From: Nitrospirota bacterium
Lineage (GTDB): Bacteria; Nitrospirota; UBA9217
Length of the DNA: 8,368 nt
Direction: 5' to 3'
Assembly: GCA_021788515.1 (NCBI GenBank)
Contig: JAJYKN010000038.1
Location: forward strand, 1-8,368
A program made the position numbers and the translations under genes. The stretch's first letter is position 1. The number at the start of each line of letters is the position of its first letter. Shown here in pieces: positions 5,943 through 8,368 of the stretch. A model generated the notes under the pieces. The model ran no database searches. It had not been told where the DNA came from and saw only the letters and a program-made list of their open reading frames with translations.

Positions 5943-6703
5943 ATGAAAATAACCTCCTTCGGCGGTTCCGACGCGGGAAAAAAAGAACCAATAACGAAGA
6001 CCTCTATCTGCTGAACGACGACCTCGGTCTCTACGCCGTCGCGGACGGGGTCGGGGGCAACGAGGGGGGAGAGGTCGCCAGCCGCATGGCTGTGGAAACG
6101 CTCGCATCGTCCCTGACGGACCTGCTCGGCGAAAAGGACCGGACCCCGCCAGCGGGACTCGTCCGCGCGGCTGATCCGGCGTTGTCCGCACTCCAGCACG
6201 CGATCGTCCTCTCGAACCGGGTCATCCGCGAGGCGCGGGCGCAGACCCCGGCGCTCGCCGGCATGGGCACGACGCTGACAACGCTTCTCCTGAAGGACAA
6301 GCAGGCGTTCCTTGCCCATATCGGAGACAGCCGCGCCTATCTCCTCCGGTCAGGGGAATTCAAGCAACTGACGAGCGACCATTCACTCGTGGGAGAACAG
6401 GTCCGTCAGGGCCTGATCACGCGCGAGCAGGCGCGAACGAGCCCCTACCGCCACGTGATCACCCGGGCGCTGGGCATCGACGAGGAAGTCAGGATCGACC
6501 TCGCGAAACACCCGCTGCAACGCGGCGACCGGTTTCTCCTGTGCACCGACGGACTCACGGAAATGGTGGAGGATGCGGAAATCGCCGGGATGCTGTCTAG
6601 CTTGCCGCCCCGGGAGGCGGTGCAAAAGCTGCTCGTTGCGGCAAATGACCGGGGGGGCGTGGACAACATCACGGTAGTCGTGGCAGTGATCGCGGAGATC
6701 TGA
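5943..6703 (+). CDS. PP2C-family Ser/Thr phosphatase, interrupted by a -1 frameshift
   Basis: The gene dephosphorylates Ser/Thr phosphoproteins and would reverse the two kinases. Translation from the ATG at 5943 gives MKITSFGGSDAGKK and then runs to a TGA at 6012-6014. If the ribosome slips back one base at the A7 run (5978-5984), the reading continues as RTNNEDLYLL and stays open to the stop at 6701-6703, giving 253 aa, the normal size for bacterial PP2C. Motifs in the joined product: G..R..NED (12-20), DGVGG (35-39), MGTT (108-111), GDSR (128-131), CTDG (201-204) and VDN (240-242), so all metal-binding Asp positions are present. An internal start at 6086 would lose the first metal-binding residues and should be inactive. 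The zero-frame reading at the junction is A_AAA_AAA, a classic -1 slippery heptamer. A sequencing indel or true mutation is also possible. The stop is 4 nt before the kinase ATG. Confidence 0.88.
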
Positions 6704-6707
6704 ATCT

Positions 6708-8021
6708 ATGCAGAGACAGATAAAAGATGAATACAGAATCATCGGCGAGATCGGCTCCGGCGGCATGGCAACCGTATACAAGGCCGTCCAGAAGTCCCTT
6801 GACCGGCCGGTCGCCATCAAGGAGCTGAAGAAGGCATACCACGCCGACGCGCAGATCGTCCAGCGCTTCGAACGCGAAAGCCGGGTGGCCGCTTCGCTCC
6901 AGCATGAGAACATCGTCCACATTTACGACTACTGGAAGAAACCGGACTACGGCATCGTGATGGAATACGTGGACGGCGCCAACCTTGCCGACATTATCGA
7001 GAAAACCGGCGCCCTGCCCGTGGAGGTCGGCGTCATGATCGCGATCCAGGTCTGCGACGCCCTGGACTACGCCCACATGCGCGGGCTGATCCACCGGGAC
7101 ATCAAGCCGAGCAACATCATGATCAAGCGGAACGGCGAAGTGAAGCTCATGGACTTCGGCATCGCCCAGAGCAGGGGCCTCGAAGCTTTGACCTTGCCCG
7201 GCACGCTCATCGGGACCCCGTCCTACATGTCGCCCGAGCAGGTCCTCGGCCAGCCGCTCGATGTCCGGTCGGACATCTTCTCCCTCGGCATCGTGCTGTA
7301 TGAAACCTTCACCGGCGTCAAGCCCTTTCTCGACGATTCCCGTGCGGTCACCGCCAAGATCGTGAAAGACAAGTTCGTTGCCCCGCGCCGCGTGAACAGC
7401 GAGATCCCCTGGGGCCTGCAGTGGCTTATCAAAAAGAGCCTGCGGAAAAAGCCCAAACGACGGTATGGGTCCGTGCTCGAAGTCCAGAAAAAACTCGGAA
7501 AGCGGCTGGCCGGCAGGACCACGAAAGCGGCGTCCCTCCAGCGGATCGCCGGCTACCTTGTTTCCATGAACGTGTTCGAGGCTGCGCCGGAGCAGGAGAC
7601 CGTGCTGGTCCCAAAAGTGGCAAGCCGCGGCCCGAGGAGGGCCGCGATCATCGCAGCTTCGCTGGTTCTCGCGATGGCCGCCGGGGTTGCTGCATATTAT
7701 TATCAATCAACAGTAATGCGTCTGATTGACCATCCCCCGGTCATTTTTCCGTCGCAACCGCAGGTTACGTCAAGGCCCTTGCCCACGATTCTTCCGAAGG
7801 ATCACGAGGAGCTTGCCAGTTCTCCGGCAGGCACTTCGCAGCCGGCCTCTGCGCCTACCGCGTCAGTGATCGATAAACCGGCAATAAAAGAGCCGCAGGT
7901 GTCGTCGGAACCAACGCCGTCATTGGCGATTGAAAAGAAACAGGCGGGCGAGACGGGGAACAAAACCGGCAGCAAGAAACCGAAGCATAAGAAGAAAAGC
8001 AGTAAACGGAGCGGAATGTAG
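6708..8021 (+). CDS. Transmembrane Ser/Thr protein kinase
   Basis: A 437-aa Hanks-type kinase with all catalytic residues: Gly-rich loop GSGGMATV (16-23), K38, E57, HRDIKPSN (129-136), DFG (149-151), SPEQ (175-178). Activation-loop Thr at 162, 166 and 170 are candidate autophosphorylation sites. The kinase domain (about 9-268) is followed by a juxtamembrane linker with ETVL (T298), one membrane segment (about 311-333) and about 100 extracytoplasmic residues. That outer part is rich in Pro, Ser, Thr and Ala and ends in a Lys-rich tail. No PASTA or other sensor domain is recognisable, so how it senses its signal is unclear; the basic tail could bind an anionic polymer, but that is speculation. 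The gene follows the phosphatase by 4 nt, a common pairing that lets both be made together. GGAG (6694-6697) is a distant but usable ribosome site. Transcription ends at the terminator 30 nt downstream. Confidence 0.95.
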   Translation: MQRQIKDEYRIIGEIGSGGMATVYKAVQKSLDRPVAIKELKKAYHADAQIVQRFERESRVAASLQHENIVHIYDYWKKPDYGIVMEYVDGANLADIIEKTGALPVEVGVMIAIQVCDALDYAHMRGLIHRDIKPSNIMIKRNGEVKLMDFGIAQSRGLEALTLPGTLIGTPSYMSPEQVLGQPLDVRSDIFSLGIVLYETFTGVKPFLDDSRAVTAKIVKDKFVAPRRVNSEIPWGLQWLIKKSLRKKPKRRYGSVLEVQKKLGKRLAGRTTKAASLQRIAGYLVSMNVFEAAPEQETVLVPKVASRGPRRAAIIAASLVLAMAAGVAAYYYQSTVMRLIDHPPVIFPSQPQVTSRPLPTILPKDHEELASSPAGTSQPASAPTASVIDKPAIKEPQVSSEPTPSLAIEKKQAGETGNKTGSKKPKHKKKSSKRSGM

Positions 8022-8050
8022 AAATTACTTTTAAGGGTTAGACAAGCACG

Positions 8051-8095
8051 GCCGGTTGGAGATGAGAAAATTCATCTTCGGCCGGCTTTTCTTTT
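8051..8095 (+). terminator. Rho-independent terminator of the FHA-PP2C-kinase operon
   Basis: Left arm 8051-8066 and right arm 8071-8086 form a continuous 16-bp RNA stem (11 Watson-Crick and 5 G-U pairs, starting GCCGG/CCGGC) around an AAAA loop. TTTTCTTTT follows immediately (8087-8095). It begins 30 nt after the kinase stop. Confidence 0.93.
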
Positions 8096-8105
8096 GAGAT
8101 TTTCA

Positions 8106-8122
8106 CGCCGGGACACCCGGCG
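8106..8122. repeat. GC-rich palindrome CGCCGGG-aca-CCCGGCG
   Basis: Perfect 7-bp inverted repeat with a 3-nt loop just beyond the operon terminator. No T-run follows on either strand, so it is not a standard terminator. It may be a protein-binding site or a remnant repeat. Confidence 0.5.
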
Positions 8123-8141
8123 GGCATAGTTCGTTCGGCGA

Positions 8142-8182
8142 ATGACAATCTGCTTGACATAGGGTAATAATGAGAGTATTTG
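8142..8182 (+). promoter_or_regulatory. Possible promoter(s) for whatever follows the operon
   Basis: Two overlapping candidates. ATGACA (8142-8147) with AATAAT (8166-8171) has an 18-nt spacer and 5 of 6 matches at each hexamer. TTGACA (8154-8159), a perfect -35, has TATTTG (8177-8182) after 17 nt, a poor -10. Being just past a terminator supports a new transcription unit. Confidence 0.4.
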
Positions 8183-8256
8183 AGAAGTGGAAAGATCAGG
8201 TAGGCCGAGGTCGCGGCAAAGCGAGTTGGGGCATGGGGCGGCGTAATTATAGATAA
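8170..8256 (+). CDS. Possible 28-codon small ORF
   Basis: ATG at 8170 preceded by AGGG (8161-8164), running 28 codons to TAA at 8254. The product is Arg/Gly/Lys-rich and contains three Trp/Tyr-type aromatic positions; I recognise no family. It overlaps one of the two possible -10 elements, so both cannot be used fully. The same frame stays open after the stop to the window end. Most likely a chance ORF. Confidence 0.15.
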   Translation: MRVFEKWKDQVGRGRGKASWGMGRRNYR

Positions 8257-8277
8257 CAGATTTCCACGACGCAACGG

Positions 8278-8368
8278 GTGCAACAACGTCCCGCACGTAG
8301 TCCGGTTCCCCAGCTAGGCATCCCGGTTGACAAGCGCACCGAATTGGAATCCGAACTCGCAACACTGA
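8278..8368 (+). CDS. Possible start of a gene running off the right edge
   Basis: From GTG at 8278 the frame is open to the last base of the window (30 codons), ending in an amphipathic stretch DKRTELESELATL. No good ribosome site precedes the GTG, and the true start could be elsewhere or the frame may be chance. Apart from this and the weak promoter, I see nothing definite between the terminator and the window end. Confidence 0.2.
   Translation, partial: MQQRPARSPVPQLGIPVDKRTELESELATL

Noticed and set aside
6086..6703. Stand-alone 205-aa phosphatase starting at ATG 6086
   Set aside because: It would lack the NED and DGVGG metal-binding motifs encoded just upstream in the same frame, so the start is too late; the gene begins at 5943 with a frameshift.
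6669..7706. Open frame of 345 codons antisense to the second kinase
   Set aside because: No recognisable domain, and it opposes a complete kinase with all motifs.
8072..8365. Minus-strand open frames of 97 and 82 codons in the right tail
   Set aside because: They overlap the terminator stem, have no ribosome site and no recognisable family.
8276..8368. tRNA-like GTTCGGATTCC on the minus strand near the right edge
   Set aside because: No paired T-stem or acceptor stem can be formed around it.

Overview
The window looks like a bacterial chromosomal locus dedicated to Ser/Thr phosphorylation signalling. It is GC-rich. The sigma-54 activator and the Sec-type membrane protein fit a Gram-negative-type lineage such as Deltaproteobacteria (Desulfobacterota/Myxococcota) or Nitrospirota, but no taxonomic marker is present, so that placement is only a guess.

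Layout, left to right. (1) The 3' end of a gene for an FHA protein, cut by the window edge (to 277). (2) A 749-aa membrane protein (342-2591): six glycine-rich membrane segments, FHA, a signal-peptide-like membrane segment, an extracytoplasmic VWA domain, another membrane segment, a second FHA and a C-terminal zinc ribbon. (3) A 278-nt gap with a heptamer repeat, a hairpin and a long imperfect hairpin. (4) A Ser/Thr kinase (2870-4057) with a BACON-like beta domain and a C-terminal membrane anchor. (5) On the opposite strand and convergent with the kinase, an FHA-AAA+-Fis sigma-54 activator (4070-5419). (6) Divergent from it, behind a strong sigma-70-type promoter (5476-5504), a tight operon: small FHA protein (5541-5942), PP2C phosphatase (5943-6703, broken by a -1 frameshift at an A7 run) and a second Ser/Thr kinase (6708-8021). 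A very clear intrinsic terminator (8051-8095) closes it. (7) A 3' tail of about 270 nt with a hairpin, a possible promoter and possibly the start of another gene.

Inferred working model: the two kinases phosphorylate Thr residues on each other and on the FHA proteins, PP2C reverses this, FHA domains read the marks, and the FHA-sigma-54 activator turns the state into transcription. The FHA-VWA protein may link the cytoplasmic circuit to the envelope. The kinase/phosphatase/FHA combination resembles the Thr-phosphorylation module of some type VI secretion systems, but no secretion gene is visible here, so the output is unknown. The most striking single observation is the phosphatase reading frame: its conserved N-terminus and its body lie in different frames, joined exactly at a canonical A_AAA_AAA slippery heptamer.
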